Shown: positions 1-10,483, counted from the stretch's first letter. The stretch is DNA of 64,000 nucleotides from Aestuariibacter sp. A3R04 (GCF_018860805.1 NZ_JAHKQR010000016.1:124001-188000); one strand, 5' to 3'. The notes: generated from the sequence alone by a model not told the origin. Translations and numbers: made by a program.

Positions 1-341
1 TCACCTGCGCTCAGACCTTTAGGTGCCAGAATGTAGCGACGCTCACCGTCTGCGTACAGCACTAATGCGATGTTAGCAGAACGGTTAGGATCGTATTCCA
101 AACGCTCAATTTTGGCAGGAATGCCATCTTTGTTACGTTTGAAATCAATAATACGGTAATGTTGCTTATGACCACCGCCAATGTGACGTACAGTAATACG
201 ACCATTGTTGTTACGGCCGCCAGACTTGCTGTTCTTGTCTAACAAAGGCGCATAAGGTGCACCTTTATGCAGATCAGGATTAACAACCTGAACAACGTGA
301 CGACGACCGGCAGAAGTTGGCTTAGCTTTCAATAATGGCAT
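1..341 (-). CDS. rplB: 50S ribosomal protein L2 (N-terminal part, cut by window edge)
   Basis: Translating the minus strand from the ATG at 341 gives [17 protein letters not shown] and then the conserved [22 protein letters not shown] segment of bacterial L2. About 113 residues are present; the rest of the protein (about 270 residues in the family) lies beyond position 1. L2 binds 23S rRNA close to the peptidyl transferase centre. It is the fifth gene of the S10 operon here, 14 bp after rplW, in the enterobacterial order, so it should be expressed from the rpsJ promoter near 2490. No oddities are visible in the part that can be read. Confidence 0.97.
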   Translation of the reverse strand, partial: MPLLKAKPTSAGRRHVVQVVNPDLHKGAPYAPLLDKNSKSGGRNNNGRITVRHIGGGHKQHYRIIDFKRNKDGIPAKIERLEYDPNRSANIALVLYADGERRYILAPKGLSAG

Positions 342-355
342 TTCTAATCCCCTTC

Positions 356-655
356 TTATTCAGCGCCACCGACAAAGTCGATGTCCTGACCTTCTTTAAG
401 CGATACATACGCTTTTTTCCAGTCGCTACGCTTACCGAAAGACATGCCGTGACGCTTAGTTTTACCTTTAACGTTCACAGTGCGAACACCCGCTACTTCA
501 ACTTCAAACAGTTTCTCAACTGCTGCTTTGATTTCAGCTTTGTTCGCGTCTTTAGCTACTTTGAATACAACTGTGTTGCCCGCTTCAGCAGCCATAGTAG
601 ACTTTTCTGAAACGTGAGGTGCACGGAGCACCTTCAGTAGACGTTCTTCGTTCAT
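356..655 (-). CDS. rplW: 50S ribosomal protein L23
   Basis: A protein of 99 residues, the usual size of L23. It starts [19 protein letters not shown], the typical N-terminus, and has the basic KGKTKRHG loop that contacts 23S rRNA. L23 sits at the polypeptide exit tunnel and is the docking site for trigger factor and SRP. Its ATG overlaps the rplD stop codon in an ATGA arrangement, which suggests translational coupling. It belongs to the S10 operon between rplD and rplB. Confidence 0.97.
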   Translation of the reverse strand: MNEERLLKVLRAPHVSEKSTMAAEAGNTVVFKVAKDANKAEIKAAVEKLFEVEVAGVRTVNVKGKTKRHGMSFGKRSDWKKAYVSLKEGQDIDFVGGAE

Positions 656-1257
656 GCTAACGCCTCCTCAAGCTGTTTCACTGCATCAGCAGTCATCAGC
701 ACTTTTTCAAAAGCGATCAGGCTTACTGGGTCGAGACCAGCAACGTCACGTACGTCAACCTTATAGAGGTTACGTGCAGACAGGAACAAATTCTCATCAA
801 CTTCAGGCGTTACGATAAGAACGTCGTTCAAATCCAGATCGTTCAGCTTAGCTATCAATTCCTTGGTTTTAGGCGCATCTACTGCGAACTTCTCAACAAC
901 AACCAAACGGTCTTGACGAATCAGTTCAGACAGAATGCTTTTGATAGCACCGCGGTACATTTTCTTATTAACTTTTTGATCAAAGTCACGAGGCTTGGCA
1001 GCAAATGCACGGCCACCACCAACCCAAATTGGGCTGCGGATAGTACCGGCACGGGCACGACCAGTGCCTTTTTGACGCCATGGCTTCTTACCACCACCAC
1101 GTACTTCAGAACGCGTTTTTTGCGCTTTAGTACCCTGACGAGAACCTGCACCGTAAGCAACGACTACCTGGTGAACCAGGGCTTCGTTGAATTCACGTCC
1201 AAAGGTCGCTTCGGATACTTCAAGAGCGCTCTGCGCATCTTTCAATGTTAATTCCAT
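652..1257 (-). CDS. rplD: 50S ribosomal protein L4
   Basis: A protein of 201 residues when started at the second of two adjacent ATG codons ([16 protein letters not shown]), which matches the enterobacterial L4 N-terminus; the ATG at 1260 would add one methionine. The long conserved loop that enters the ribosome ([18 protein letters not shown]) and the C-terminal [13 protein letters not shown] are present. In enterobacteria L4 is both a structural protein and the repressor that attenuates and blocks translation of its own S10 operon through the rpsJ leader. The same loop may exist here, because a long leader precedes rpsJ. Confidence 0.97.
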   Translation of the reverse strand: MELTLKDAQSALEVSEATFGREFNEALVHQVVVAYGAGSRQGTKAQKTRSEVRGGGKKPWRQKGTGRARAGTIRSPIWVGGGRAFAAKPRDFDQKVNKKMYRGAIKSILSELIRQDRLVVVEKFAVDAPKTKELIAKLNDLDLNDVLIVTPEVDENLFLSARNLYKVDVRDVAGLDPVSLIAFEKVLMTADAVKQLEEALA

Positions 1258-1275
1258 CACTTCACTCCCCAGACG

Positions 1276-1914
1276 TTACGCTTTAACAGCTGGCTTAACG
1301 ATAACATCGCCGCCAGTTGCGCCAGGTACGGCACCTTTAACCAGGATAAGGTTGTTTTCTACGTCTACACGTACAACTTCCAAAGATTGAGTAGTCACTT
1401 GCTTGTTACCAAGCTGACCAGCCATTTTCTTACCTTTGAAAACTTTACCTGGAGATTGGTTTTGACCAATTGAACCAGGTGCGCGGTGAGACAAAGAGTT
1501 ACCGTGTGTCATACGCTGTGAACTGAAGTTCCAACGTTTGATTGCACCAGCAAAACCTTTACCTTTAGATGTACCAGTTACATCAATTTTCTTAGTGTCG
1601 TTGAAGATTTCTACAGTAATTTCACTGCCCACTTCAATATCGGCACCTTCGTTGTCTTCCAGGCGGAATTCTACCAGAGAACGACCTGCTTCAACGCCAG
1701 CTTTAGCAAAATGACCTGCTTGTGCTTTGTTGACGCGGTTCGCTTTTTTAGTTCCAGCAGTAACCTGAAGAGCGCGATAACCGTCAGTTTCTTCAGTGCG
1801 TAACTGAGTAACACGGTTTGGGGTCGCTTCGATAACAGTCACAGGGATAGACGTGCCATCTTCAGTGAAGATGCGAGTCATACCCACTTTACGACCGACA
1901 AGACCAATCGCCAT
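1276..1914 (-). CDS. rplC: 50S ribosomal protein L3
   Basis: A protein of 212 residues beginning [20 protein letters not shown], the standard bacterial L3 start. It contains the conserved [17 protein letters not shown] segment whose glutamine (of GQNQSPG) is the site methylated by PrmB in E. coli. L3 is one of the first proteins to bind 23S rRNA and reaches toward the peptidyl transferase centre. It lies 18 bp after rpsJ and 18 bp before rplD in the S10 operon. Length and sequence are ordinary for the family. Confidence 0.97.
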   Translation of the reverse strand: MAIGLVGRKVGMTRIFTEDGTSIPVTVIEATPNRVTQLRTEETDGYRALQVTAGTKKANRVNKAQAGHFAKAGVEAGRSLVEFRLEDNEGADIEVGSEITVEIFNDTKKIDVTGTSKGKGFAGAIKRWNFSSQRMTHGNSLSHRAPGSIGQNQSPGKVFKGKKMAGQLGNKQVTTQSLEVVRVDVENNLILVKGAVPGATGGDVIVKPAVKA

Positions 1915-1932
1915 TGTTAATACCCTCTCTTA

Positions 1933-2480
<548 letters not shown>

Positions 2481-2486
2481 GCGCGA

Positions 2487-2514
2487 ATTATACAGGTTTA
2501 TCCAATCGGCGCAA
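2487..2514 (-). promoter_or_regulatory. Sigma-70 promoter of the S10 operon
   Basis: On the minus strand a perfect -10 box TATAAT (2487-2492) lies 16 nt after a TTGCGC -35-like hexamer (2509-2514). The expected start is near 2480. It is placed correctly for the ribosomal operon and no other gene lies downstream on this strand before rpsJ. Confidence 0.65.
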
Positions 2515-2717
2515 GGCTTATATGCGAATAATTGATCTATATTTGTACAGCACCAACGAAACTCCCCCCAACCGCGAAAGCCCTACTACGGTCAAGTTGC
2601 TGCTTTACATATAAAGGTATATTGTGAACGACTAATAATTGACGAACTCCCTGCCATCTGCTGCTATATGCAGGCATTGCAGCATGTCGTAATAACAATA
2701 AAGTGAACAGATCCGTT

Positions 2718-4940
2718 ATGCACGAAAACAGCCGTTATCAGCTTGCCTTTGACAATATAAGCACGCTTTTAGAAAAGCATACCTCTTTACTGGATGCCTT
2801 TAGTGACATTGAGCCGGTTATTCTCGAATTATTTGATGCTCAGCGAATGAGTATTTTTCAGCGCCGACGTCAACATCAGGATTTAGTCGCCCGGTTTAAA
2901 ACGGGGAAGGCCACGCAAGAGATTAAGGTCCCTATTTCGCCACTTTCTATCGCCGGTTATGTCGCATTGGCCCAACGCCCTGTATTGATTGCAAACCCGT
3001 ACGACAAAGAAGAGTTGGCCAGTATTCACCCGCGTGTTCGATTTGCTGATAAATTTGATAAAAGCAGCAATTTTAAAACCAACAATATTCTGTGCGTACC
3101 AGTGATGAATGCCGGTGTGTTGTTGGGCGTTATGCAGGTTATCAATAAACAAACCGGTCCTTTTAACGACAAAGATCTCGAACTTGCCGAGCAACTCACC
3201 GAATTGCTTGGCAACAAATTCCGTTATGAACTCGGCGGTACTAACAATCCCTTCGATTTATTGCTCCACAAAAATCAGATTTCTCCCACTGTTTTAAACG
3301 ACATAGTGGAAGGGTCGGCGGATCAACGTACTATCATTCAGCGGCTGATGTCAGAACATCGAATCCGCGAAGGTGACATCGGAAATACTCTATCCGTACA
3401 CTATCAGGTGCCTTACATCGGCTTCGTACCTGAGAAATATCACTTATTCCAAAACGAGAGCCGCTTAAATCAATCGTATCTGAAGCGAAACCTTGTGGCA
3501 GTTATTGCCGACGCCCACGACCGTCCAATTGTGCTTATGGCAGAACCCAATAACGCGGCACTGATTATGGAAATCGAAAGTGCCATGGGTATCGACAGCT
3601 ACGAGATTGCTGTAGGACTTCCAAATCAGATTCTACAATACTTGGGTGACGGTAGTGCGGGTGGCTCACCTGGTGACATGAGCGAAATACTCGACGAGAT
3701 TAGTGCCGGAGATGACGAGAAAGACGAGCACGTCGACGAGATGTCTGACGACGCGCCCGTTGTTGTGCGGCTGGTTAGCCGCGTCTTACACGATGCCAAA
3801 CGGTTGGATGCATCAGATATTCACATTGACCCTGAAAAGAACGGGCCTACGCGGGTGCGAATGCGTATCGACGGTGTGTGTCGTGACATGAGTCAAATCC
3901 CACAGTCATACCACAATGCAGTTATCGCTCGCATTAAAATCTTATCTAACCTCAACATTGCTGAAAAGCGAGTTCCACAAGACGGTAAGCTCGCTTTTCG
4001 TACCAATGGCCAGCTGGTCGAAGTGCGGGTAGCAACCATTCCCACTGTGGCAGGTGAAGGTGTGGTGATGCGTATTCTGGCGTCAGGTGGCGCCATGCCT
4101 ATTGAAAAGATGAACCTTGCCCCTTCCAATATGCATCGCCTGGAAAGCATGATTAAAAAACCCCACGGGATATTGCTCGTCGTAGGCCCAACGGGTTCCG
4201 GTAAAACCACTACATTGCACGCTGTGCTGGGGTATTTGAATACGCCTGAGAAGAAAATTTGGACTGCAGAAGACCCAGTGGAAATTACACAAGCGGGCCT
4301 TCAGCAAGTGCAGGTAAGTCCGAAAATTGGCTTTACATTTGCCAACGCCTTACGCGCATTCTTGCGGGCCGACCCAGACATCATTCTCATCGGTGAGATG
4401 CGTGACAAAGAAACCGCTCACGCCGGTATTGAAGCCTCGCTTACTGGTCACTTGGTACTGTCCACGCTTCACACTAACTCAGCACCGGAAACCATTACCC
4501 GTTTGCTCGACTTAGGCCTCGACCCGGTGAACTTCTCTGATGCCTGTGTAGGCATTCTGGCTCAACGGTTAATACGCACGTTGTGCAAAAATTGTAAAGA
4601 GGAGTACGACGCCACCGAAGATGATATCGCCTTTATAAAGCGCCAGTACGGAGAAGCCTATCTTGACGAACTCAACCTGCCCAATCCCATCCGTCTGCAC
4701 AGGGCGAAAGGGTGTGAAGCATGCGGTGACACAGGCTATAAAGGCAGAACTGGCGTACACGAATTGCTAAGCATGACGCCGGAACTACGCGGCCTGGTGT
4801 ATAAAGAAGGTAGTGTGGCTGACATGAAAAAACAGGCCATGAAAGACGGTATGCGTACGCTAGTGCAAGACGCGATTTACAAAGTTATCAAAGGTGATAC
4901 AGATTTGACCCAGGTACAAATTGTAAGTGGGGCGGAATAA
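2718..4940 (+). CDS. PilB/GspE-family secretion ATPase with N-terminal GAF domain
   Basis: About 740 residues. Residues 1-175 look like a GAF sensor domain (CVPVMNAGVLLGVMQVINKQ); the middle is a degenerate GspE N-terminal-type domain (ends near 320), followed by an acidic linker (about 335-365). The C-terminal half is a classical type II/IV ATPase: Walker A GPTGSGKT near residue 495, RADPDIILIGEMRD (Walker B region), the HTNSAPETI histidine box, and CKNC plus CEAC zinc cysteines. This class powers pilus or pseudopilus assembly. No pilin, platform or secretin gene is next to it, so the partner machine is unknown. GTG at 2703 is an alternative start; neither start has a clear ribosome-binding site. 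Confidence 0.85.
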   Translation: MHENSRYQLAFDNISTLLEKHTSLLDAFSDIEPVILELFDAQRMSIFQRRRQHQDLVARFKTGKATQEIKVPISPLSIAGYVALAQRPVLIANPYDKEELASIHPRVRFADKFDKSSNFKTNNILCVPVMNAGVLLGVMQVINKQTGPFNDKDLELAEQLTELLGNKFRYELGGTNNPFDLLLHKNQISPTVLNDIVEGSADQRTIIQRLMSEHRIREGDIGNTLSVHYQVPYIGFVPEKYHLFQNESRLNQSYLKRNLVAVIADAHDRPIVLMAEPNNAALIMEIESAMGIDSYEIAVGLPNQILQYLGDGSAGGSPGDMSEILDEISAGDDEKDEHVDEMSDDAPVVVRLVSRVLHDAKRLDASDIHIDPEKNGPTRVRMRIDGVCRDMSQIPQSYHNAVIARIKILSNLNIAEKRVPQDGKLAFRTNGQLVEVRVATIPTVAGEGVVMRILASGGAMPIEKMNLAPSNMHRLESMIKKPHGILLVVGPTGSGKTTTLHAVLGYLNTPEKKIWTAEDPVEITQAGLQQVQVSPKIGFTFANALRAFLRADPDIILIGEMRDKETAHAGIEASLTGHLVLSTLHTNSAPETITRLLDLGLDPVNFSDACVGILAQRLIRTLCKNCKEEYDATEDDIAFIKRQYGEAYLDELNLPNPIRLHRAKGCEACGDTGYKGRTGVHELLSMTPELRGLVYKEGSVADMKKQAMKDGMRTLVQDAIYKVIKGDTDLTQVQIVSGAE

Positions 4941-4979
4941 GCGTAGTCACGACTATTCGCGTTGGCATTAGAGCTCATA

Positions 4980-5001
4980 CGTGCTGAATAATTTCAGCAC
5001 G
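4980..5001. terminator. Hairpin between convergent genes, probable bidirectional terminator
   Basis: A perfect 9-bp stem (CGTGCTGAA/TTCAGCACG) with a 4-nt loop lies between the ends of the GAF-ATPase gene and the aldo/keto reductase gene. The downstream tract on the plus strand is only moderately T-rich (ttctcgtta). Confidence 0.6.
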
Positions 5002-5011
5002 TTCTCGTTAA

Positions 5012-6097
5012 TTATGCGCGATACTCCCCTTGCCTTTCAATCATCCAGCCCGGATATTCAGACGGAAGTCGACTCACTTTATCTAAAGCGGCTAGTTCAT
5101 CACCTGAGAGGGTAATACTCGCAGCGGCAATATTGTCCTGTAACTGGTCAACCCGTTTCGCCCCAATGATCACACTCGTAACCACGGGCTGATGCAACAA
5201 CCAGGCTAATGCAATCTGGGCCACACTTACCACTCGCCCATTCACTGTTTTCCCCGCAGCTATATCTCGCATGACTTTTATCACAACACGACCTCGCTCC
5301 CGATTGACTGGCGGAAAATCAAATTTAGTTCGCCGGTTGTTTTCTGCGACTTGCTCTCCTTCGTATTTCCCAGACAAATAGCCACCCGCCAACGGGCTCC
5401 ACACCATCAACCCAATATCTTCTGATTCTAACATGGGCACAACTTCACGTTCGAGATCCCGGCCAACCAGAGTGTAATGTGCTTGTAAGGAGATAATAGG
5501 GCACAGTGCTTTTGCGTTGCTAATACCCACCGCTTTCATCACCTGCCACGCTGCCCAGTTCGATAAGCCAATATGATGAATATGCCCCTGCTCGACTAAA
5601 CTATTGAGTGCCATTAAGGTCTCTTCCATGGGCGTTTTTGGATCAAACCCATGAATTTGGTACAAATCTATATAATCAGTTTGCAGGCGTTTAAGACTGG
5701 CTTTGCATTCATTCAGGATGTGTCCTCTTGATGCTCCGCGCGCATTGGGTCCAGCTCGCATCGGGCCCAATACCTTAGTGGCGATCACGACATCTTCGCG
5801 ATTCACGCTCAAATTTCTGATAGATTGGCCTGCTATGCGCTCGCTGTTGCCGTGCCCGTACACATTTGCCGTGTCGATAAAGTTAATACCAGCTTCAAAG
5901 GCGGTGAGCATTAACTCATCAGCCTGTTGTTGTTGCAGCTTGCCTATCATGCCCCACATATCGTCGCCGCCGCCAAAAGTCATCGTGCCTAAACACAATT
6001 CAGACACAAACAAACCAGAGCGGCCCAGTGTGCGATAGTTAAGCGCCGATGGGCATTCTGGCTGTTGAAGGTTATTCACTGCGTTCGAAGTAGTCAT
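5012..6097 (-). CDS. Aldo/keto reductase
   Basis: A protein of 361 residues with the full AKR catalytic tetrad: Asp75 and Tyr80 (FIDTANVYGHG), Lys108 (VIATKV) and His149 (YQIHGFD). The NADPH-binding end is recognisable in VVTSVIIGAKRVDQLQDN. It is a cytoplasmic NADPH-dependent carbonyl reductase; the substrate cannot be read from sequence. The start at 6097 has an AAGGAG ribosome-binding site 9 nt upstream. It is divergent from an AraC-type regulator at 6281. That pairing resembles yqhC/yqhD-like aldehyde-stress loci, so control by that regulator is likely but inferred. Confidence 0.9.
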   Translation of the reverse strand: MTTSNAVNNLQQPECPSALNYRTLGRSGLFVSELCLGTMTFGGGDDMWGMIGKLQQQQADELMLTAFEAGINFIDTANVYGHGNSERIAGQSIRNLSVNREDVVIATKVLGPMRAGPNARGASRGHILNECKASLKRLQTDYIDLYQIHGFDPKTPMEETLMALNSLVEQGHIHHIGLSNWAAWQVMKAVGISNAKALCPIISLQAHYTLVGRDLEREVVPMLESEDIGLMVWSPLAGGYLSGKYEGEQVAENNRRTKFDFPPVNRERGRVVIKVMRDIAAGKTVNGRVVSVAQIALAWLLHQPVVTSVIIGAKRVDQLQDNIAAASITLSGDELAALDKVSRLPSEYPGWMIERQGEYRA

Positions 6098-6280
6098 CTG
6101 GAAGTCTCCTTAAGTTGGAGACGTTATACTAATTGCACTTTGTACTTTGCAATTGGCAGAAAATCTCAGGTTATTGCACAATCCTATCAATTGCCCTATC
6201 AACTGTGACGAATGAACTTGTAAAAGGTAGACTAAAGCCAGTCAACGAGCGTGTTGATTCAATTCGAAAAGGGAAACGAA

Positions 6281-7210
6281 ATGTGCTTGGCAGATACGAC
6301 TGATGGCAAGGGGTTAACACTACTTCGTAAACGAATGGCGTCATGCTGGTTCAAGCACGGCTCCGACAATGCAATCGCGGGCTTGCGGCTAACACGGGCA
6401 ACCGAACCAAGTGGCACTATTCGTGCACTCTATCAAACGTCATTTTGCCTCGTACTTCAAGGGGTTAAGCTCACTTCTGTGGGTGATCTTTCCGTGCAAT
6501 ATCAAACCGGTGATTGCCTGTTCGCTTCGGTCAACATGCCTGTAATATCACGTATCATTGAAGCCTCGCCAGACTATCCTTATCTCGCCCTCAGTCTGGA
6601 GATAGATCCAGCCATGTTGGCCGCGCTTTTAGCTGATTCCGCGGGAGTGGTTTCAGGCCAACAAACTAACCGCAATGGTCACCAGGCACTAAGGACGGCA
6701 AGAGCGCCTGACGATGTGTACGATCCTCTCATTCGCTTGTTGGAACTATTAGATCATCCGAAAGACATTGCAGTACTGGCGCCTCTAATACAGCGAGAAC
6801 TCTGCTGGCGATTGCTCCGCTCGCCACTAGGCGTGGCGCTTCAGGAAACCGGTAACTCAGACAGTGAAACCGCCCGCATAGGTCGGGTCACTGCCTGGTT
6901 GCGGGAACATTATCACCAAACCTTTCCCGTGGCAGACCTTGCAGATATGGCCAATATGAGCCCGGCGTCGTTCTACCGGCATTTCAAGGCCATTACACAA
7001 TTAACGCCGATCCAGTTTCAAAAGCTGGTACGCTTGCAGGAAGCCCGGCGATTACTGCTCACCGAGCACGAAGTGGCCAGTGTAGGTTATCAGGTTGGAT
7101 ACGAAAGTCCGTCTCAATTTAGTCGCGACTACCGCAAGTTATTTGGCGCTCCTCCCGGTAAAGACAAAGCCACAATGCGTTCTGACATTGCCATTGAAAG
7201 CCATGTTTGA
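6281..7210 (+). CDS. AraC-family transcriptional regulator, divergent from the aldo/keto reductase
   Basis: A protein of 309 residues. The N-terminal half resembles the AraC-type N-terminal domain seen in YqhC-like regulators. The C-terminal 100 residues carry two helix-turn-helix motifs (FPVADLADMANMSPASFYRHFKA and VASVGYQVGYESPSQFSRDYRKLFG). The ATG at 6281 has AAAGGGA upstream, better than the in-frame GTG at 6251. A 111-bp stretch inside it (6767-6877, coding for about 37 linker residues) occurs again, identically, at 15912-16022. The gene itself is intact. It probably controls the aldo/keto reductase gene facing it. Confidence 0.88.
   Translation: MCLADTTDGKGLTLLRKRMASCWFKHGSDNAIAGLRLTRATEPSGTIRALYQTSFCLVLQGVKLTSVGDLSVQYQTGDCLFASVNMPVISRIIEASPDYPYLALSLEIDPAMLAALLADSAGVVSGQQTNRNGHQALRTARAPDDVYDPLIRLLELLDHPKDIAVLAPLIQRELCWRLLRSPLGVALQETGNSDSETARIGRVTAWLREHYHQTFPVADLADMANMSPASFYRHFKAITQLTPIQFQKLVRLQEARRLLLTEHEVASVGYQVGYESPSQFSRDYRKLFGAPPGKDKATMRSDIAIESHV
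6767..6877 (+). repeat. 111-bp perfect direct repeat, copy 1 (inside AraC gene)
   Basis: Base by base this segment equals 15912-16022, with a constant offset of 9145 bp and mismatches at both immediate flanks (c/a on the left, a/t on the right). Here it is an internal coding part of the AraC-family gene. No inverted ends or transposase accompany it. Confidence 0.97.
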
Positions 7211-7475
7211 TCACAATGCACAACGATACACCCATTCTGGTTAGTCTGGCTTCCTGGCGAGAATTCGAAGGCGATGTTCAAAATGCCAATGTGGTTTTGA
7301 AGTAGTTTGGCTGAAGCACTTTGCCGCTGGGGCGTAGCTTGCCCTATCAATGACGTTTTTAGTACTTCCTGAATTATCAATACGATACGAAGTTCTTCGA
7401 GCCTGTTAAAGCAAAATACATTTGCATACACGCCATCAAATTTTTGCTAGAGTGAAAAAAACGCCAGGGATTGTC

Positions 7476-8618
7476 ATGAATTTTTTCGGTTGGATATTAA
7501 CGTTATTAGCTTGTCTCGCGTCTTCCCTTCCTTGCTTAGCAGACAGTTATGATTTAGTGCATATTGAGTCTGAAATACTTGACGAGCAGCGGCAGTACAA
7601 CGTGTTACTGCCGAAGCATTATGCCGAAACTTCACAACATTACCCGGTGATTTATCGACTGGATGGTGCAGAAAATATTCCACTGATGAAGGAGGTGCTG
7701 AACAGGTTGCAAGAAGCTAATGCAGCACCTGAGGTTATCATTGTAGCTATTGAAAATACCGATAGGCTTCGCGATATGTACCCTACTGTTAATGAAGACA
7801 CCAATGGCCCAGTTGGTTTGGGAGGTGGCGCTGATAAATTTCTTGCGTTTATCGAACAGGAACTGATCCCTGATGTTGAGAAACGTTACCGGACACACTC
7901 AACACGCATCATAGCTGGCGCCTCGGCTGCCGGTACGTTTAGTGTTTACGCTATGCAACAACGGCCTGGGCTATTCGATGCTCATATCGCTTATAGCCCG
8001 GCAGTATGGTGGAACACTGGGGCGATGGTCAAAAGAACGGAACAATGGTTAGCAACTCACCCTGCAAAACCCACTTATCTCTTTATGAATATGGGTAATG
8101 AGGGTTTGCCGATGCGCCCCTATTACGATGCGCTTTTGTCTGCGTTTACAAATAATGAAAACCACAATATAAAATTAGTGGTAAACGAACATCCTGGAGT
8201 GGCTCATGGATTAACCGCTACAGCGGGGATCTTCAACGCGTATCAGTCATTTTTTATGAACAAGGTATTTGCCCGGGAGCACGTCACTGCCGATATGCAG
8301 GTAATCGACAGCTACTATTTGCAACTGGGCAAGCAGTGGGGTGTAGATCCTACCCCACCAGAGAATGTAGTGCGTGAATTAGGATATTACTTTAGCTGGC
8401 AACAGCACCCAGATATCGCAATGCAATTGTTCAAGCATAATCTGTCTCATCATCCGCAAAACCCTGATGCAATTACAGGCGTTGCGTATGGTTATGAGGC
8501 GCAGAATAACCTCGCCCAAGCGCTGAATTACGCAGAAAGAGCGTTGGCTGCGGCCCCTAAAGACCACCCTTATTACGATTATTTTGTGAAGAATGTCGCG
8601 CGTTTGCGATCTCAATAG
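7476..8618 (+). CDS. Secreted alpha/beta hydrolase, esterase D (Fes/BesA-like) family
   Basis: A protein of 380 residues from the ATG at 7476, chosen because of the CAGGGA site upstream and the signal peptide (about residues 1-22, cleavage after LPCLA). The hydrolase core resembles putative esterase/enterochelin-esterase-like proteins: PVIYRLDG, the nucleophile elbow GASAAG with Ser150, and a late histidine in PGVAHGLT. The elbow departs from the common GxSxGG. The last 45 residues (AITGVAYGYEAQNNLAQALNYAERAL) look like a TPR helix pair. It is probably periplasmic; the substrate is unknown. An earlier in-frame ATG at 7422 would spoil the signal peptide. Confidence 0.8.
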   Translation: MNFFGWILTLLACLASSLPCLADSYDLVHIESEILDEQRQYNVLLPKHYAETSQHYPVIYRLDGAENIPLMKEVLNRLQEANAAPEVIIVAIENTDRLRDMYPTVNEDTNGPVGLGGGADKFLAFIEQELIPDVEKRYRTHSTRIIAGASAAGTFSVYAMQQRPGLFDAHIAYSPAVWWNTGAMVKRTEQWLATHPAKPTYLFMNMGNEGLPMRPYYDALLSAFTNNENHNIKLVVNEHPGVAHGLTATAGIFNAYQSFFMNKVFAREHVTADMQVIDSYYLQLGKQWGVDPTPPENVVRELGYYFSWQQHPDIAMQLFKHNLSHHPQNPDAITGVAYGYEAQNNLAQALNYAERALAAAPKDHPYYDYFVKNVARLRSQ

Positions 8619-8789
8619 CGTTTTAAAACGATGTATTGCAAAAGTAGACCAAAGCGCCACATGCTTTTTCAGCGGGGGTGATACCAAGACATATCGGGAA
8701 AGTCTATGTGCTGTTGAGTAAAACACTAGGCGACGACATAGTTCAAATGATTTGTATAGACTGCTATGAAGCCACCCATAATACACAAG

Positions 8790-9230
8790 CTACCAAAGCC
8801 GTTTGTTATCAACCCAGCGCACCGCGTATGCAAACCATCCAACAGCGGCAAGGTATACGCCTAACCACATGAAAGCGGCAATACTCATTGGGTCACCCCA
8901 ACCACTGGTTAGATAAAATGCAATACCACACACTATTAAAAGCACAATACTTATTATCGCATGATGTCTCTCTTTGATCCCCCAGAGGGAATATGAGATG
9001 TACCTGGGTACCTTTTGCCAAGCTCCTGAATGTTTATCGATCATTGTTACTCTCTCTGTTAATTCATCCGTATGTACTTCAAAAACAGCAGAAAGGGATT
9101 TAAGTGTTTCACGACTTGCAGGGTTACCTGCTTCAACGCGCTGAATTGTTCGCAAGCTCAAACCCGCCATAGTTGCCAGCTGTTCTTGTGACCAATTGCG
9201 TTGCTCTCTGAGTTTTTTAACGTTTATCAT
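8790..9230 (-). CDS. Small membrane-anchored Xre-type helix-turn-helix protein
   Basis: A protein of 146 residues. Residues 1-60 form a canonical Xre/Cro HTH (WSQEQLATMAGLSLRTIQRVEAG). Two hydrophobic segments follow (AIISIVLLIVCGIAFYLTS and AAFMWLGVYLAAVGWFAYAV), which places the C-terminus in the inner membrane, as in 2TM-domain HTH proteins. The ATG at 9230 follows AGGAGG by 5 nt; the GTG three bases earlier is too close to that site. It has no operon partner. Likely a local regulator; ligand and targets are unknown. Confidence 0.8.
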   Translation of the reverse strand: MINVKKLREQRNWSQEQLATMAGLSLRTIQRVEAGNPASRETLKSLSAVFEVHTDELTERVTMIDKHSGAWQKVPRYISYSLWGIKERHHAIISIVLLIVCGIAFYLTSGWGDPMSIAAFMWLGVYLAAVGWFAYAVRWVDNKRLW

Positions 9231-9511
9231 CACTGCCTCCTGTTCGCAGATAAATTAGGTGAAAGACACTGCTGTCGGTGACGACATTTGCACGACAAAC
9301 TGTGAAGATACGATTGCTATAGCTGACGTCAGAACTGTCTGGAAGTAAACAAACGCTACTTTGTCGTTCAGCACGCTTTCAATATGTCAAAATCAGTATA
9401 TGGATTGCTAGGGGTAGGAACTTGACGCGTCGAATACAACTTTTTGCAGATCGTACAAAGCGTTCCATTAGCTAAGAGCTGCAACGGAAATACAATTAGA
9501 AACCTGGGCAA

Positions 9512-10483
9512 CTACATTGCCATTTGATACGCTTTTCTGACTTCAGTAGGACTTTTACCCATAACTTTTTTAAAGGCACGCGAAAAAGCGGCTTCAGACT
9601 GATAACCAATATCAAGCCCTATCATCAAAATAGAATCTTTTGATAGCTGCAAACGTGAATACGCTAACGACATGCGCCATTCAGTGAGATACTCTATAGG
9701 CGTATTGCCCACCAGTTTTTTAAACTGATTGGCAAAACTCGTTCTCGACATACCAATTCGCTGAGCGAGCTCGTCGAGCGACCAATGATGCGCAGGCGCA
9801 TCGTGAATAAGCTTTAACGCCTTACCGATGCGGTCGTCTTCCAAGGCACCCAACCAGCCTGTTTTATCATCGCCCAACTCCTGCAAATAACGCCGCATGG
9901 CGGTTATGACCATGATGTCGGCTAATCGCGCTATCACCGCTTCTGCACCAATGCCAATTTGGTTGGTCTCACTCTTCAACAAATCCGCGATATTCTCAAC
10001 AATGCTGTCTGGAGTACTGTTGTTACGTCGGATAAGAATAGATGAAGGTAGAATACCGAGTAGTTTAATTGCCAGTGGGTGTTGAAACAGCAAAACCCCA
10101 CAAACCATTGAAGTAGGTGTTCCTGAGCCACCATACTCGAGAGTCTCATAGCGCTCTGTCACAGTTTTTATCGGTAAGTCATGTAGCGGGGTAAAAAATG
10201 AACATGAACCATCACTGAGCCTATGTCCTTCACCTTTGGGATACAACATAAAGTCACCGCCATGTAAGGTTACCTTCTCAGGGCCATTGTGGAACGTAGC
10301 TTCACCTTCCAATACTAAGTGGAACATCATGCAGTTATGCATCGGGGGCATTTCCATGGCCCAGGGCGCGGTTAGAATAGATTGGGTGAAAAAGGCGCTT
10401 TCCATTCGCAAACTGTCTAGCAATCGGCCAATGGGCTCATCGCTAATAGGTGTGTTAACGCGATTTTTGTAATCAAAATTCAT
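9512..10483 (-). CDS. AraC-family regulator with cupin-type N-terminal domain
   Basis: A protein of 323 residues. The N-terminal half is cupin-like (HLVLEGEATFHNG, LHGGDFMLYPKGEGHRL), as in AraC regulators of the cupin_6 type. The C-terminus has the two HTH motifs (WSLDELAQRIGMSRTSFANQFKKLVGNTP and IGLDIGYQSEAAFSRAFKKVMGKSP). The ATG at 10483 is preceded by AGAGGTG; an in-frame upstream extension lacks homology. It is the last gene of an operon with an NAD(P)-binding protein and a DUF1772 protein, 31 bp downstream of the latter, and may regulate that operon. Confidence 0.88.
   Translation of the reverse strand: MNFDYKNRVNTPISDEPIGRLLDSLRMESAFFTQSILTAPWAMEMPPMHNCMMFHLVLEGEATFHNGPEKVTLHGGDFMLYPKGEGHRLSDGSCSFFTPLHDLPIKTVTERYETLEYGGSGTPTSMVCGVLLFQHPLAIKLLGILPSSILIRRNNSTPDSIVENIADLLKSETNQIGIGAEAVIARLADIMVITAMRRYLQELGDDKTGWLGALEDDRIGKALKLIHDAPAHHWSLDELAQRIGMSRTSFANQFKKLVGNTPIEYLTEWRMSLAYSRLQLSKDSILMIGLDIGYQSEAAFSRAFKKVMGKSPTEVRKAYQMAM

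Noticed and set aside
8678..8872. Open frame of 64 codons on the plus strand after the esterase-like gene.
   Set aside because: It overlaps the end of the Xre gene on the other strand, has no domain, and lacks a ribosome site.
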